A stretch of 64,000 nucleotides of DNA from Altibacter sp. (GTDB taxonomy: Bacteria; Bacteroidota; Bacteroidia; Flavobacteriales; Flavobacteriaceae): positions 1 to 64,000 of the forward strand of contig NZ_JAIOHK010000072.1 of assembly GCF_019913785.1 (NCBI RefSeq), in the 5' to 3' direction. Both the position numbers and the translations under genes were made by a program. A model generated the notes under the pieces. The model was given only the letters and a program-made list of their open reading frames with translations. It was not told the origin of the DNA and searched no databases. How positions within the stretch are numbered: the stretch's first letter is position 1; every line of letters begins with the position of its first letter. Positions 44,646 through 53,387 of the stretch are shown here, piece after piece.

Positions 44646-45878
44646 CTACTCTTCAAATTCTTCTCTTAATATGTTAATAACCTCTTGAATTGTCTCTTCC
44701 TCAAGATCGGTACGCTTCACCAAATCATTGATATCGTGTTCCAAGACACTTTTTGCCGTATCCAATCCAATTTTATGAAATTCGGCGATGATCCACTCTT
44801 CGATCTCATCGGAGAATTCACGCAATTCTACATCTTCTTCAGCGCCTTCACGCAATACATCGATCTCATATCCGGTAAGTTGTCCCGCCAATCGGATATT
44901 GTGTCCACCACGTCCAATTGCTTTTGAAACTTCTTCCGGTTTTAAGATCACTTCGGCTCTTTTCTTCACTTCATCGATCTTGATAGAGGTTACTTTTGCA
45001 GGACTAAGCGCACGTGTAATAAATAAATTCAGATTGTTGGTATAATTGATCACATCAATATTTTCGTTACCCAGTTCACGAACGATTCCGTGGATACGCG
45101 ATCCCTTCATTCCTACACAGGCTCCTACTGGATCGATACGATCGTCATACGAATCTACCGCCACTTTTGCCTTTTCTCCTGGAATTCGCACTACTTTCTT
45201 TACAGTAATTAAGCCGTCGAAAACTTCGGGAATTTCTTGTTCAAACAATTTTTCAAGAAATAACGGACTTGCACGTGACATCAAAATGGTTGGTTTGTTT
45301 CCTTTGAGCTCAACACTTTCTATAATTCCACGTACGTTATCTCCCTTTCTGAAAAAGTCAGAAGGAATTTGTTTGTCCTTTGGCAGGATAATTTCATTTC
45401 CATCATCATCCAATAAAATAACAGCACGGTGACGAATATGATGTACCTCAGCGGTATAAATTTCGCCTTCCAATTCTTTAAATTGCTTATAGATATTGGT
45501 ATTGTCGTGTTCGTGAATTTTTGAAATAAGGTTTTGGCGTAATGCCAAGATGGAACGACGTCCCAGATCGATTAATTTTACCTCTTCCGAAACATCTTCA
45601 CCAATTTCAAAATCGGGTTCAATTTTACGAGCAGCAGACAAGGAGATCTCTTCATTTTCATCTTCCACTTCACCATCGGCTACCACTATACGGTTTCGCC
45701 AAATCTCTAAATCGCCTTTATCGGGATTTATGATAATATCGAAATTATCATCACTTCCGTATTTCTTTTTTAACGCATTTCTAAAAACGTCTTCCAGTAT
45801 CGCCATAAGCGTTACTCTGTCTATCAGTTTATCGTCCTTAAATTCCGAAAAAGAATCGATCAACGCTAAATTTTCCAT
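44646..45878 (-). CDS. nusA: Transcription termination/antitermination factor NusA
   Basis: NusA binds RNA polymerase and nascent RNA and modulates pausing, termination and antitermination. The 410-residue protein has the N-terminal polymerase-binding domain, an S1 domain (about residues 130-200), KH motifs (VGACVGMKGSRIHGIVRELG near 250 and VSKAIGRGGHNIRLAGQLTG near 318), and a short acidic C terminus. At 410 residues it lacks the pair of AR repeats of the E. coli protein (495) and resembles the shorter form found in many other phyla. Its position between rimP and infB is the standard order, and in E. coli NusA represses this operon through its leader. Confidence 0.97.
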   Translation of the reverse strand: MENLALIDSFSEFKDDKLIDRVTLMAILEDVFRNALKKKYGSDDNFDIIINPDKGDLEIWRNRIVVADGEVEDENEEISLSAARKIEPDFEIGEDVSEEVKLIDLGRRSILALRQNLISKIHEHDNTNIYKQFKELEGEIYTAEVHHIRHRAVILLDDDGNEIILPKDKQIPSDFFRKGDNVRGIIESVELKGNKPTILMSRASPLFLEKLFEQEIPEVFDGLITVKKVVRIPGEKAKVAVDSYDDRIDPVGACVGMKGSRIHGIVRELGNENIDVINYTNNLNLFITRALSPAKVTSIKIDEVKKRAEVILKPEEVSKAIGRGGHNIRLAGQLTGYEIDVLREGAEEDVELREFSDEIEEWIIAEFHKIGLDTAKSVLEHDINDLVKRTDLEEETIQEVINILREEFEE

Positions 45879-45887
45879 ATCATGCTA

Positions 45888-46352
45888 TTAATTAAATGTT
45901 ATCATCACTTTTGCTTCAACAATATTTGAATACGCCACAACCGCCTCTTTTTGTACGGTCACTTTTCCTTTACCAACCGGTTTGGGCTCTCTGGCCTTCC
46001 ACTGAAGGGTAATCGCGGTATCGGTTGCCTTTGTCAATTCGGCCTCAATTGCTTCTCCTTCATGGGTCTTTACCTTCAGTGTTCTGCCAATATTCTTCTT
46101 GTACTGACGTGGTATTTCCAAAGGTTCAGATACTCCTGCCGACATTACCTCTAAAGAAAAATCGAGCTCCTCCCTGTCTAGATTGTGTTCAATTTCGCGA
46201 CTTACAGCAATACAATCTTCCACGGTCACTCCTGTATCTCCGTCCAAAATTACTCTAATGTGATTGGCTTCAGAAATAGATAAATCAATTAAAAAGAGAG
46301 ATTTGTTTTTGTCTAAAGCTTGCCCCAGCAGTTGTATTACCTGTTCCCGCAT
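45888..46352 (-). CDS. rimP: Ribosome maturation factor RimP
   Basis: RimP acts in 30S subunit assembly. The protein is 154 residues from the ATG at 46352, with the N-terminal domain ([26 protein letters not shown]) and SREIEHNLD near residue 70, [23 protein letters not shown] with the interdomain hinge, and the C-terminal SH3-like domain ([20 protein letters not shown]). A TTG three bases upstream also opens the frame, but ATG is preferred. It is the first gene of rimP-nusA-infB; a terminator-like hairpin lies 14-40 bases upstream. Confidence 0.95.
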   Translation of the reverse strand: MREQVIQLLGQALDKNKSLFLIDLSISEANHIRVILDGDTGVTVEDCIAVSREIEHNLDREELDFSLEVMSAGVSEPLEIPRQYKKNIGRTLKVKTHEGEAIEAELTKATDTAITLQWKAREPKPVGKGKVTVQKEAVVAYSNIVEAKVMITFN

Positions 46353-46365
46353 CAATTTAAGCTAT

Positions 46366-46392
46366 AAAAAGAGGGGACTTTATTGTCCCCTC
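46366..46392 (-). terminator. Terminator-like hairpin in the rimP-nusA-infB leader
   Basis: GAGGGGAC / GTCCCCTC with a six-base loop (46371-46392) followed on the minus strand by UUUUU (46370-46366). It lies between a -7 box at 46418-46425 and the rimP ATG, where no upstream gene would need a terminator, so it may act as an attenuator. Confidence 0.75.
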
Positions 46393-46417
46393 AGCTAGTT
46401 ACATATCAAATTCGGTG

Positions 46418-46425
46418 CAAATATA
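46418..46425 (-). promoter_or_regulatory. -7 element of rimP-nusA-infB
   Basis: TATATTTG on the minus strand, an exact TAnnTTTG match 66 bases before the rimP ATG. It places the terminator-like hairpin inside the predicted leader. No clear -33 TTG. Confidence 0.5.
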
Positions 46426-46466
46426 CTACATTTTTTTTATTTTAAAAAAGAGAGGTGCTACCGATT

Positions 46467-46474
46467 TATTTTTG
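46467..46474 (+). promoter_or_regulatory. -7 element of the universal stress protein gene
   Basis: TATTTTTG on the plus strand, an exact TAnnTTTG match 40 bases before the ATG at 46515. It is divergent from the rimP box and only about 40 bases away, so the two promoter regions overlap. Confidence 0.5.
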
Positions 46475-46514
46475 TATTTTAATACTGACAAATCAACCAA
46501 ATAGTTCCAACCAT

Positions 46515-47339
46515 ATGAAACGAATTCTAGTCCCTACCGATTTTTCCAAACAAGCTGAAAACGCCTTGCAGGTTGCTGTACAAATGGCTAAGAAGCACGA
46601 CAGTGAAATATATTTAATACACTCGTTAGAAATGCCATTGCATTTAGGAAATTCGGGCGCGACCGGAAGTTTACCCGAATCATTGTACTTTATAAAGTTA
46701 GCCGAAAAGAATTTCGAAGACCTTTTTAAGAAACCGTATTTAAAAGGAGTTAAAATAAGAGAGGCCATTGGTCATGCCGAAATTTATGAGGACATCAAAG
46801 AAGCGGTCGAAAAGAATAAGTTGGATCTTGTAGTAATGGGATCACATGGCGCTAGTGGATTTAAGGAAATGTTTATTGGCAGTAACACCGAGAAAGTAGT
46901 GCGTACTTCTAAAATTCCGGTTTTGGTGATCAAGAACCACCACGTGGATTTTAAAATAAACGATTTTGTATTTGCAACCGATTTTTCTGAAGAATGTCGC
47001 GATAGCTTTAAGGAAGCACAAAAATTTGCCAAAGCTGCCGGAGCGCAACTCCATTTACTCTACATTAATACGCCAAATGACTTTAGAACAAGCGCCGAAG
47101 CCAACACCATGATGTTGAAATTTATCACCGGGTCTGGTCTTGAAAATTTCAGTCTGAATGTCTATAACGATACCTCTGTCGAAAAGGGGATTCTCAATTT
47201 TGCAAAAGATATGAAAGCCCAACTCATAGGGATGAGTACACATGGCCGTAAAGGCCTATCACACTTCTTCAACGGAAGTATAAGTGAAGACATGGTGAAT
47301 CATGCGAATATGCCTGTGATCACTTTCAAAATTAAATGA
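46515..47339 (+). CDS. Tandem-domain universal stress protein
   Basis: A 274-residue protein with two UspA-type domains. The first (residues 1-about 140) starts MKRILVPTDFSKQAENAL and ends with the ATP-binding pattern VVMGSHGASGFKEMFIGS; the second (about 150-274) starts INDFVFATDFSEECRDSF and ends with IGMSTHGRKGLSHFFNGS. Both G-x2-G-x9-G-S motifs are intact, so nucleotide binding is likely. Such proteins act in stress survival; the target is not known. I start it at ATG 46515, where the family begins; an ORF from 46455 would add an unlikely hydrophobic N-terminal stretch. It overlaps the next gene by 4 bases (ATGA). Confidence 0.9.
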   Translation: MKRILVPTDFSKQAENALQVAVQMAKKHDSEIYLIHSLEMPLHLGNSGATGSLPESLYFIKLAEKNFEDLFKKPYLKGVKIREAIGHAEIYEDIKEAVEKNKLDLVVMGSHGASGFKEMFIGSNTEKVVRTSKIPVLVIKNHHVDFKINDFVFATDFSEECRDSFKEAQKFAKAAGAQLHLLYINTPNDFRTSAEANTMMLKFITGSGLENFSLNVYNDTSVEKGILNFAKDMKAQLIGMSTHGRKGLSHFFNGSISEDMVNHANMPVITFKIK

Positions 47340-47935
47340 TACGACATCGTCTGTTTTTACTTTACTTTTTTATACTGGGCTGTGGCGGCACCGAGTATCA
47401 AAAACCGAACGAAGTGACTGTTGTAGATACCCTGCAAGTGCAGCATTCTATCGATCTGGAAATTAATGAACCTACCACACCAACAGGAGCTATTACTGCT
47501 AATTTTAACGAAGAAGCTATTCCGTTTTACGCCTATATTGAAGAAACAGACACCACCGAAGCCATTACACAAATTGCCTTTCAGAAAACTGAAATTCCCA
47601 ATATAACCATCCCCGATTCCTACGGTGCCAGTCTTTCGTATTTGCGATTCCCTGAATTTGACCAGGATCTGCTTTTGGTAACCGCAAAAATTAAAGATAC
47701 CAGCTTCAACAAATACTATCTGTACCAATATCAAAATAATACTTGGCAACTGGTTGTAAATCGGTTTGCAATTCACAAAAATCATGTGGCAGATACCCTA
47801 ATTCCTATTCAGGTGGACCCAAAAAATCCTGAAAATATGTTGCGTTATTATTCGGTATTCGATTTGGATAGAGAAAGTGATTTGGGGTATACTTGGCGCT
47901 TATTACAAGAAAGCATCCCTATTTTAACTAAGTAA
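47336..47935 (+). CDS. Unknown lipoprotein after the stress protein
   Basis: A 199-residue protein with a short signal peptide and lipobox (FFILGC, Cys16), followed by a Thr/Glu/Asp-rich segment and a region with aromatic and beta-type residues (LRFPEFDQDLLLVTAKIKDT). No conserved domain is recognised. It overlaps the usp gene by 4 bases (ATGA), so it is translationally coupled. It is convergent with the PaaK-like gene, and only 24 bases separate them; no hairpin is seen there. Confidence 0.7.
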   Translation: MIRHRLFLLYFFILGCGGTEYQKPNEVTVVDTLQVQHSIDLEINEPTTPTGAITANFNEEAIPFYAYIEETDTTEAITQIAFQKTEIPNITIPDSYGASLSYLRFPEFDQDLLLVTAKIKDTSFNKYYLYQYQNNTWQLVVNRFAIHKNHVADTLIPIQVDPKNPENMLRYYSVFDLDRESDLGYTWRLLQESIPILTK

Positions 47936-47959
47936 ACCAACCTGCATGAATCTGCCTGT

Positions 47960-49276
47960 TTAGGCCTTCTTAGCTTCGGAAGTACTGACCGATCTTTTAT
48001 CGATGATATTCTTGGGTTTTCTACTCAAGAGTGGGTTTTGAAGTGCTTCGATTACATCTTTTTCATGAAATTCAATTTTAGGACTTACCCTTAATTTGGC
48101 TCTAAAGTGATCCTTTATATTTTGCAATAAGTCCTCAGATTGATTTTTTGAAGCGATCTTTACCAGAATCTCGTCCGTCCCCAATTCGTTGTGATAGATC
48201 TCAAACACATAGCCCTCAATTTCTTCGAAATGGCTAAGTACATTAAACATGGCAGGTGGGTACAGGGTCGTTCCCTTGTATTTGATCATGTGTTTCTTTC
48301 TGCCCACCACGGCTCCCAATCGAAGTGTATTTCGTCCACAATCGCATGGGGTTGTATGCGCCTGTACCATATCACCGGTCTTGAATCTCAGGAGCGGCAT
48401 GGCCTCAACGCCCAAGGTAGTAATGACAAGTTCCCCGACTTCTCCTTCAGCAACAGGCTCATTGGCTTCGTCCAGTATTTCAGCAATAATCAATTCCGGG
48501 TGATGATGCCCACCTACATGGAACTTACATTCATTAAAGGCTGTACTCATTTCGGTAGAGGCATAGGTGCTAAACAGCTCAATATCCCATTCAGCCAAAA
48601 TTTTACGAGCCAATGTATTGTATGAAAAATCCTGTTCGCGGATAGGTTCGCCTATGCAAATTGCTCCTTTAACGCCGGCTTTGTTTAGGTCGATATCATT
48701 CAAATAAGCATATTCTATTAACTTCAGTAAAAAAGACGGCACTACAATAAGGTAGGTAGGATTGAATTTTTTTATGGAATCCCATTGTAATTCGGGTACC
48801 CCTGAGCCTACACGAATAATGCCGGCTCCAAGTTCTCTCGCGCCCAAAAAATACGCCATCCCCGCCATAAAACGCCTGTCTATCGTGGTCATAAGTTGCA
48901 ACACATCTTCGTGAGTCACCCCCGAACATGCAAAACTAATGGCTTCATTATAGGCCAATCGATCCAAATCATTGTTTGTTAGTGCCAGCATCACCGGCTC
49001 TCCCAATGTCCCGGACGTGGTAACAAAATCGATGATCCTATTTCTAGCAACACAGATAAAATCGTCATTATACTGTTGTAATTGTTCTTTGGTGGTTACG
49101 GGTACGCTTCGAAGTGCTTCCAAGGAATTAATTGTCTCCGCTTCAATTTGGTGTTGTTCAAAAACGCGGCGGTAATAAGGCGAATTATTAAACACATAGG
49201 AGATGAGTTCTTTCAGTTTTTTTTCCTGAAATAATTTGATTTCACCCAGGGTCGCTTTTTCAATATCCGGAATCAT
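47960..49276 (-). CDS. PaaK-like AMP-forming ligase of the polyene cluster
   Basis: A 438-residue member of the phenylacetate-CoA ligase family (adenylate-forming). The early NNSPYYRRVF (near residue 30) and TTSGTLGEPVMLALT (P-loop-like, near 86-100) are typical, as are the later TEMSTAFNEC (near 238) and FKTGDMV motifs. It most likely activates an aromatic or fatty acid as an acyl-adenylate for transfer to CoA, an ACP or an acceptor. It overlaps the C45 hydrolase gene by 4 bases and is the last gene of the cluster. Related ligases occur in flexirubin clusters, but the substrate here is not determined. Confidence 0.82.
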   Translation of the reverse strand: MIPDIEKATLGEIKLFQEKKLKELISYVFNNSPYYRRVFEQHQIEAETINSLEALRSVPVTTKEQLQQYNDDFICVARNRIIDFVTTSGTLGEPVMLALTNNDLDRLAYNEAISFACSGVTHEDVLQLMTTIDRRFMAGMAYFLGARELGAGIIRVGSGVPELQWDSIKKFNPTYLIVVPSFLLKLIEYAYLNDIDLNKAGVKGAICIGEPIREQDFSYNTLARKILAEWDIELFSTYASTEMSTAFNECKFHVGGHHHPELIIAEILDEANEPVAEGEVGELVITTLGVEAMPLLRFKTGDMVQAHTTPCDCGRNTLRLGAVVGRKKHMIKYKGTTLYPPAMFNVLSHFEEIEGYVFEIYHNELGTDEILVKIASKNQSEDLLQNIKDHFRAKLRVSPKIEFHEKDVIEALQNPLLSRKPKNIIDKRSVSTSEAKKA

Positions 49277-50958
49277 TTCTTCAATTTTCTTCTAAGTTTC
49301 TTACGTTCTTTTTCCACCTTTTCACGATCGGGAACCGTAGTAATTTCTAAGGTAATTGCCTTTTCAAATGCTTTGAGCGCAGCAGCTTTATAATTGTTTT
49401 GAAGATAATACATTCCCGCTAAATAATAGGCCTTCCAATAGTTGGGATTTAAGTTCTGTAATTTTACTAACTGCGACGCGGATACTGTATTTTTATTTTC
49501 GATGGCAGCTTCAATTTCCCTTTCCAAAAGGCGATAGGCCTCATAATTGCGAAAATCTTTGGTCGAAGCAAAGGAATCCTCAGCAATGGTTAGTTTTTTT
49601 TCTGAAACTGAAGTAAGTGCCGGCCTTCCCTCCCTGTTTTTGAAGACTTCATTCAGATCATACGCCACAAACTCACCTAACTGATACGGATGTGTGGACA
49701 CCCATACTTTTAATTCGCTTGGTTTAAATACAATACCGTGATGCGCTAACAGTTGGTTCAAGGCTTTTTCATTTCCGAAGCCAATAGGAAGGTCATCCAA
49801 ACCTTCCTTATTCCGAAGTATGAAAACCGCATCCTTAGGCACCAATACCTCCTGTTCGCCTATCAATTCTTTCATCCTCTCAAAGCGATACTGTGAATGA
49901 CTTTCCTCTATTTGCTTCAAATTTCTTTTGTCTTGTGCAAAGGTATCACTTTGGAAGTGGTTGGAACAGATTAACTGACTGCTATTGGGCACTTCGTACA
50001 CACCAAATCCCGAGGGAGCCATCTCGATTAAGGCTGCTCTGCCATCGGCAGCGCTTCCTATAAAAATAGATTCAGAAACAAACACTTCTTTGGTTTTTGC
50101 AATTTCCACGGCCTCCTCAATAGTGGCGGCATATTGTAAAATCTCACGTGTTACTATAGAAATGGGCGTTTTCGCCACTAAAGGAATCTTAGATTTTCCG
50201 GCATTCATGGTTACTGTCAACCCTTGATCGTTCATTCCAGAAACCACCCCTATCATCCCACCCCAGGTAACCGACATGAATTTATAGCCTTCGGAAGGGT
50301 TTACAAAGGCTACGATCTTTTCTTGAGCAAAATCGTCTCCGGCATAGAAATCAAAATTTCGTCCTATGAGTAATTTTCCATCTGGGGTCTTATCGCCCCA
50401 AACGGCAAATGAGGAACATCCCACCAAGGCCAGATCCTGTAGTGCATGCCCTATATCGTGTGCCCCATGCAAGTACAGCAGTCTTAAATAAGGAGGCGCA
50501 ATATGATTGTATTTTTGGGATGAAAATTGAGAAAGTCCATAAATTTCGGCTTTGTATTCCTCGGGAATATGAAGGTACATTTTCCTGTTGAACCATGCCA
50601 AAAATTTTCGAAGGAAGGCCTGTTTTCCTTTTGACGGAACAATTTCTTCTACCTTATCCAAGAAAACAGCCTCTTGTTGCTGCATGAGTTCCTGAGTTAA
50701 AAGACCGGTGGCTATTCCTCGTTCTAAAGGATCGCCTTCTACATACAATTCCCAAAGCCCGTACTCGTTTTTTGTCAAAAAATTATTTCCGGCTGTGAAT
50801 ACAGTATCCGAAATCACTATGCGCTCGGGAACTGCAATATTATAGGCACTCAAATCAGGCTTGTCCTGTAATGACTTGGAAATCCCGCAAGAAGTAAGGA
50901 GTGATGCTACGAATAGCAAAATAAAATAATATTTCAATCTACTGTGGTAACGCTCCAT
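49273..50958 (-). CDS. C45-family (acyltransferase-type) Ntn hydrolase lipoprotein
   Basis: A 561-residue lipoprotein (lipobox VASLLTSC, Cys24) related to the acyl-CoA:6-aminopenicillanate acyltransferase / C45 family. The predicted self-processing site is Gly180-Cys181 (LVGCSSFAVWG), which would make Cys181 the N-terminal nucleophile, and the downstream GRNFDFYAGDD fits the family. The C-terminal part (about 500-550) contains a TPR-like helix pair (NPNYWKAYYLAGMYYLQNNYK). The enzyme probably hydrolyses or forms an amide or ester on a lipid in the periplasm or outer membrane. It overlaps the ligase gene by 4 bases and the cupin gene by 20. Confidence 0.82.
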   Translation of the reverse strand: MERYHSRLKYYFILLFVASLLTSCGISKSLQDKPDLSAYNIAVPERIVISDTVFTAGNNFLTKNEYGLWELYVEGDPLERGIATGLLTQELMQQQEAVFLDKVEEIVPSKGKQAFLRKFLAWFNRKMYLHIPEEYKAEIYGLSQFSSQKYNHIAPPYLRLLYLHGAHDIGHALQDLALVGCSSFAVWGDKTPDGKLLIGRNFDFYAGDDFAQEKIVAFVNPSEGYKFMSVTWGGMIGVVSGMNDQGLTVTMNAGKSKIPLVAKTPISIVTREILQYAATIEEAVEIAKTKEVFVSESIFIGSAADGRAALIEMAPSGFGVYEVPNSSQLICSNHFQSDTFAQDKRNLKQIEESHSQYRFERMKELIGEQEVLVPKDAVFILRNKEGLDDLPIGFGNEKALNQLLAHHGIVFKPSELKVWVSTHPYQLGEFVAYDLNEVFKNREGRPALTSVSEKKLTIAEDSFASTKDFRNYEAYRLLEREIEAAIENKNTVSASQLVKLQNLNPNYWKAYYLAGMYYLQNNYKAAALKAFEKAITLEITTVPDREKVEKERKKLRRKLKK

Positions 50959-51835
50959 TATTTCTAGATTTTGCCATTTTCTTGTTTGTTCGCGTTAGCA
51001 CTCTCTTTTCTTTATAATTTACCCATCGTTCGCCCCATAATTTTCGCATGACATTTTCAAACGGACGCATTGCAAAGACATTGGCCAACATTTTAACAAA
51101 TCGCACCGGATGGCGTGGAAGTGAACGCAATGTGATTGAAAATCCGCCGTCCAGATATTTAATGTAATGCCAGTATCCGCTTGGCATATACAAGGCATCT
51201 CCATGCTTCATTTCGGCGTAGATTCCCTGCGCTTTTTGAAGTGCCGGATATTTTGAAAAATCGGGATTATCCATATCAATAGCCTCCAAATTGTGAACTG
51301 CAAAAGGTACTTTGTACAAATATTTGGTTTGTTTGGGTGAAAAAAGGGTGACTGCCTTATGCCCGTGAAAATGAAAATGTACTAAATCTGACAAATCCAT
51401 ATCGTAATGTGGCAAAACACGAGAGCCGCCTCCGCCAAAAAACATCACCGGTAAGCGTTTAAAGAATTTCAGTCCGATATCGGGATATTTTATGTCCTTT
51501 AAAAGTTCGGGCATATTATCTAAGATATTATAGAAGAATATTCGAAGATCTGTAGGTTGCGATTTGAGAAGCTCCAAATAGTCGTATAACTTCATTGTCT
51601 TCACGGGTGCTGCCGAATTTTGCTTGCCTTTGGTTGGTTCGCTATTGTACAGAGGGACCTTTTGATCGCCTGCATGTTCTTGAAAATAGTCAAGGTTCCA
51701 TTTTTCGTAGGCATCCCAATCCTTGGCTAATTTCTCGATAAGTACCGGCCGCTGTGGTTTATAGTACTTCTCAATAAATTCCTGCTTAGATATGTTTTTT
51801 ACTCTTTCAACCGCTATGGTTGTAATTTGCCCCAT
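50939..51835 (-). CDS. Cupin-like / JmjC-type Fe(II)-2-oxoglutarate protein
   Basis: A 298-residue protein of the cupin_8 / JmjC-like group. The metal triad can be read as His143 and Asp145 (LPHYDMD) plus His223 (MPSGYWHYI), and the N terminus VKNISKQEFIEKYYKPQRPVLI is the usual lead-in. These enzymes are Fe(II)/2-oxoglutarate hydroxylases acting on proteins or small molecules; the substrate here is unknown. The C terminus (about residues 245-298) is basic and contains Trp, Lys and Arg. It overlaps the C45 gene by 20 bases, and 4 bases separate it from the oxidoreductase gene. Confidence 0.8.
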   Translation of the reverse strand: MGQITTIAVERVKNISKQEFIEKYYKPQRPVLIEKLAKDWDAYEKWNLDYFQEHAGDQKVPLYNSEPTKGKQNSAAPVKTMKLYDYLELLKSQPTDLRIFFYNILDNMPELLKDIKYPDIGLKFFKRLPVMFFGGGGSRVLPHYDMDLSDLVHFHFHGHKAVTLFSPKQTKYLYKVPFAVHNLEAIDMDNPDFSKYPALQKAQGIYAEMKHGDALYMPSGYWHYIKYLDGGFSITLRSLPRHPVRFVKMLANVFAMRPFENVMRKLWGERWVNYKEKRVLTRTNKKMAKSRNNGALPQ

Positions 51836-51839
51836 ACAG

Positions 51840-53387
51840 TTAGCTTTTTACTTCTTCTTTTAAGTTGGCTTCTTTTATTTTATCCAATAGATACTCACTT
51901 CCTAGTATGACCGAACAAGTAACGATGCCACTAATAGTCACGCCTAAAATTCCATGCATGTTTAAACTTTGACCGGTAAAATACAGGTTTCTAATTTTGG
52001 TTCTAGCTGAAATAAAAGATTTTAACGAATTATTCGCATCCTTTACATAGCCGTACATAGAGCCTCGATTACAACCAATATAATCTCGGTATGATAAAGG
52101 AGTGGAGGAATAAACCGCTTGGATGCACTGCCTGATATTCGGAAACTTTTTCTCGATTTCTACTAAAAACTGTTCTTCTTTTTGTGCTTTAAAGTCCTCA
52201 TAGGTTTGTCCCCTGTCGTTCTTTTTGGCAGCAGTATTAAACGTCCCTACCCAGGGAGCCATTTCATCAAAATTCATATAGGTCATGGCCGCCATATTAT
52301 CTGCGTATCCATCGAAATTCTTCTTGATACCCATCGAAATCATATATGCTCTTGGCCAGTCCTCCTTGGTGTAATTTTGCGCATCCCAAATACCTTCATG
52401 GCTTTTATAGTGATAGTAATTTTTATTGATGTATTTAAAAGTTCCGGGTTTTAATACTAAGTATAAGGTAAAGGCTGCGATGGTACTTTCGATATTTTCA
52501 ATTCGGGAAACATAGGACTTTCTAAAATTTTCCTTCCCAACCATTTTTATGGTTAATTTAGGTTCAATATTCGAAATAAAAAGATCGCCCTTTACCAGAT
52601 TTCCACTTTCTGTTCGAGCCGCACATATTAAACCGTCTTCAAGTTCAAAATCCACAACTTCCTGACGTTTGTATGCCTCTCCTCCCGCTTCTCGCAATCG
52701 GTTGAGCAGAGCCTTCGTTATCTGACTCCCGCCGTTGACAACTCTGTAGGCACTTTCTATATAACTGTTTACGGAAAGGGCATGCACGTAAAAAGGTGTG
52801 CGATCTGCCTCTCCCGCATATAGCAGGTTGCTTCCGCCTAATACAGCGCGCAATTTTTTGTTCGAAGTAATCGAATCGATATACTCTTTGGCATATAATT
52901 CAAAAACTTCGGTGTCGTCATAATAAGGCTTTCCAAGCTTTACCTTGTAGAGAGGGAATTTACTACAGGTCTCCTTCAGTTTGTCGCAATAAGCGATAAT
53001 GGCCGCCTTTTCTTCAGGAAAATCTGAAACTAGGCCCTTTATAAAATTATCGTAGCCCTGTCCGTGTTTGTATTCTAATTTATCATCGTCAAAGGAGATG
53101 ATATCAAATCCATCCTCATCTAATTTCTGAAGTTCAATATCATCCATAATCCCTAAATACTTGAAATATTGATAGAGATTTTGACCTTCTGAAAGTCCCC
53201 CGATATAATGCACCCCAGTATCGAAGATTGTTTTGTTACGCACAAATGTTTGCAAATTACCCCCAAACTGATTGTTCTTTTCGAGCACACACACACTGCG
53301 ACCTTCCTTTGCAAGAATGATAGCCGAAACCAGACCACCTAAGCCGCTTCCAACAATTACAACATCATATTTCTCTTTTAATTTCAA
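51840..53387 (-). CDS. FAD-dependent oxidoreductase of the phytoene desaturase / retinol saturase type
   Basis: A 515-residue flavoprotein with an N-terminal dinucleotide-binding fold (YDVVIVGSGLGGLVSAIILAKEG) and the C-terminal LYFTGQSLNMHGILGVTISGI typical of the CrtI/CRTISO/RetSat group. It could desaturate, reduce or isomerise a polyene chain made by the cluster. The start is TTG at 53387: the four bases TTGA contain both this start and the stop of the upstream MMPL gene, and no ATG lies before the FAD-binding strand. It is followed after 4 bases by the cupin-like gene. Confidence 0.85.
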   Translation of the reverse strand: MKLKEKYDVVIVGSGLGGLVSAIILAKEGRSVCVLEKNNQFGGNLQTFVRNKTIFDTGVHYIGGLSEGQNLYQYFKYLGIMDDIELQKLDEDGFDIISFDDDKLEYKHGQGYDNFIKGLVSDFPEEKAAIIAYCDKLKETCSKFPLYKVKLGKPYYDDTEVFELYAKEYIDSITSNKKLRAVLGGSNLLYAGEADRTPFYVHALSVNSYIESAYRVVNGGSQITKALLNRLREAGGEAYKRQEVVDFELEDGLICAARTESGNLVKGDLFISNIEPKLTIKMVGKENFRKSYVSRIENIESTIAAFTLYLVLKPGTFKYINKNYYHYKSHEGIWDAQNYTKEDWPRAYMISMGIKKNFDGYADNMAAMTYMNFDEMAPWVGTFNTAAKKNDRGQTYEDFKAQKEEQFLVEIEKKFPNIRQCIQAVYSSTPLSYRDYIGCNRGSMYGYVKDANNSLKSFISARTKIRNLYFTGQSLNMHGILGVTISGIVTCSVILGSEYLLDKIKEANLKEEVKS

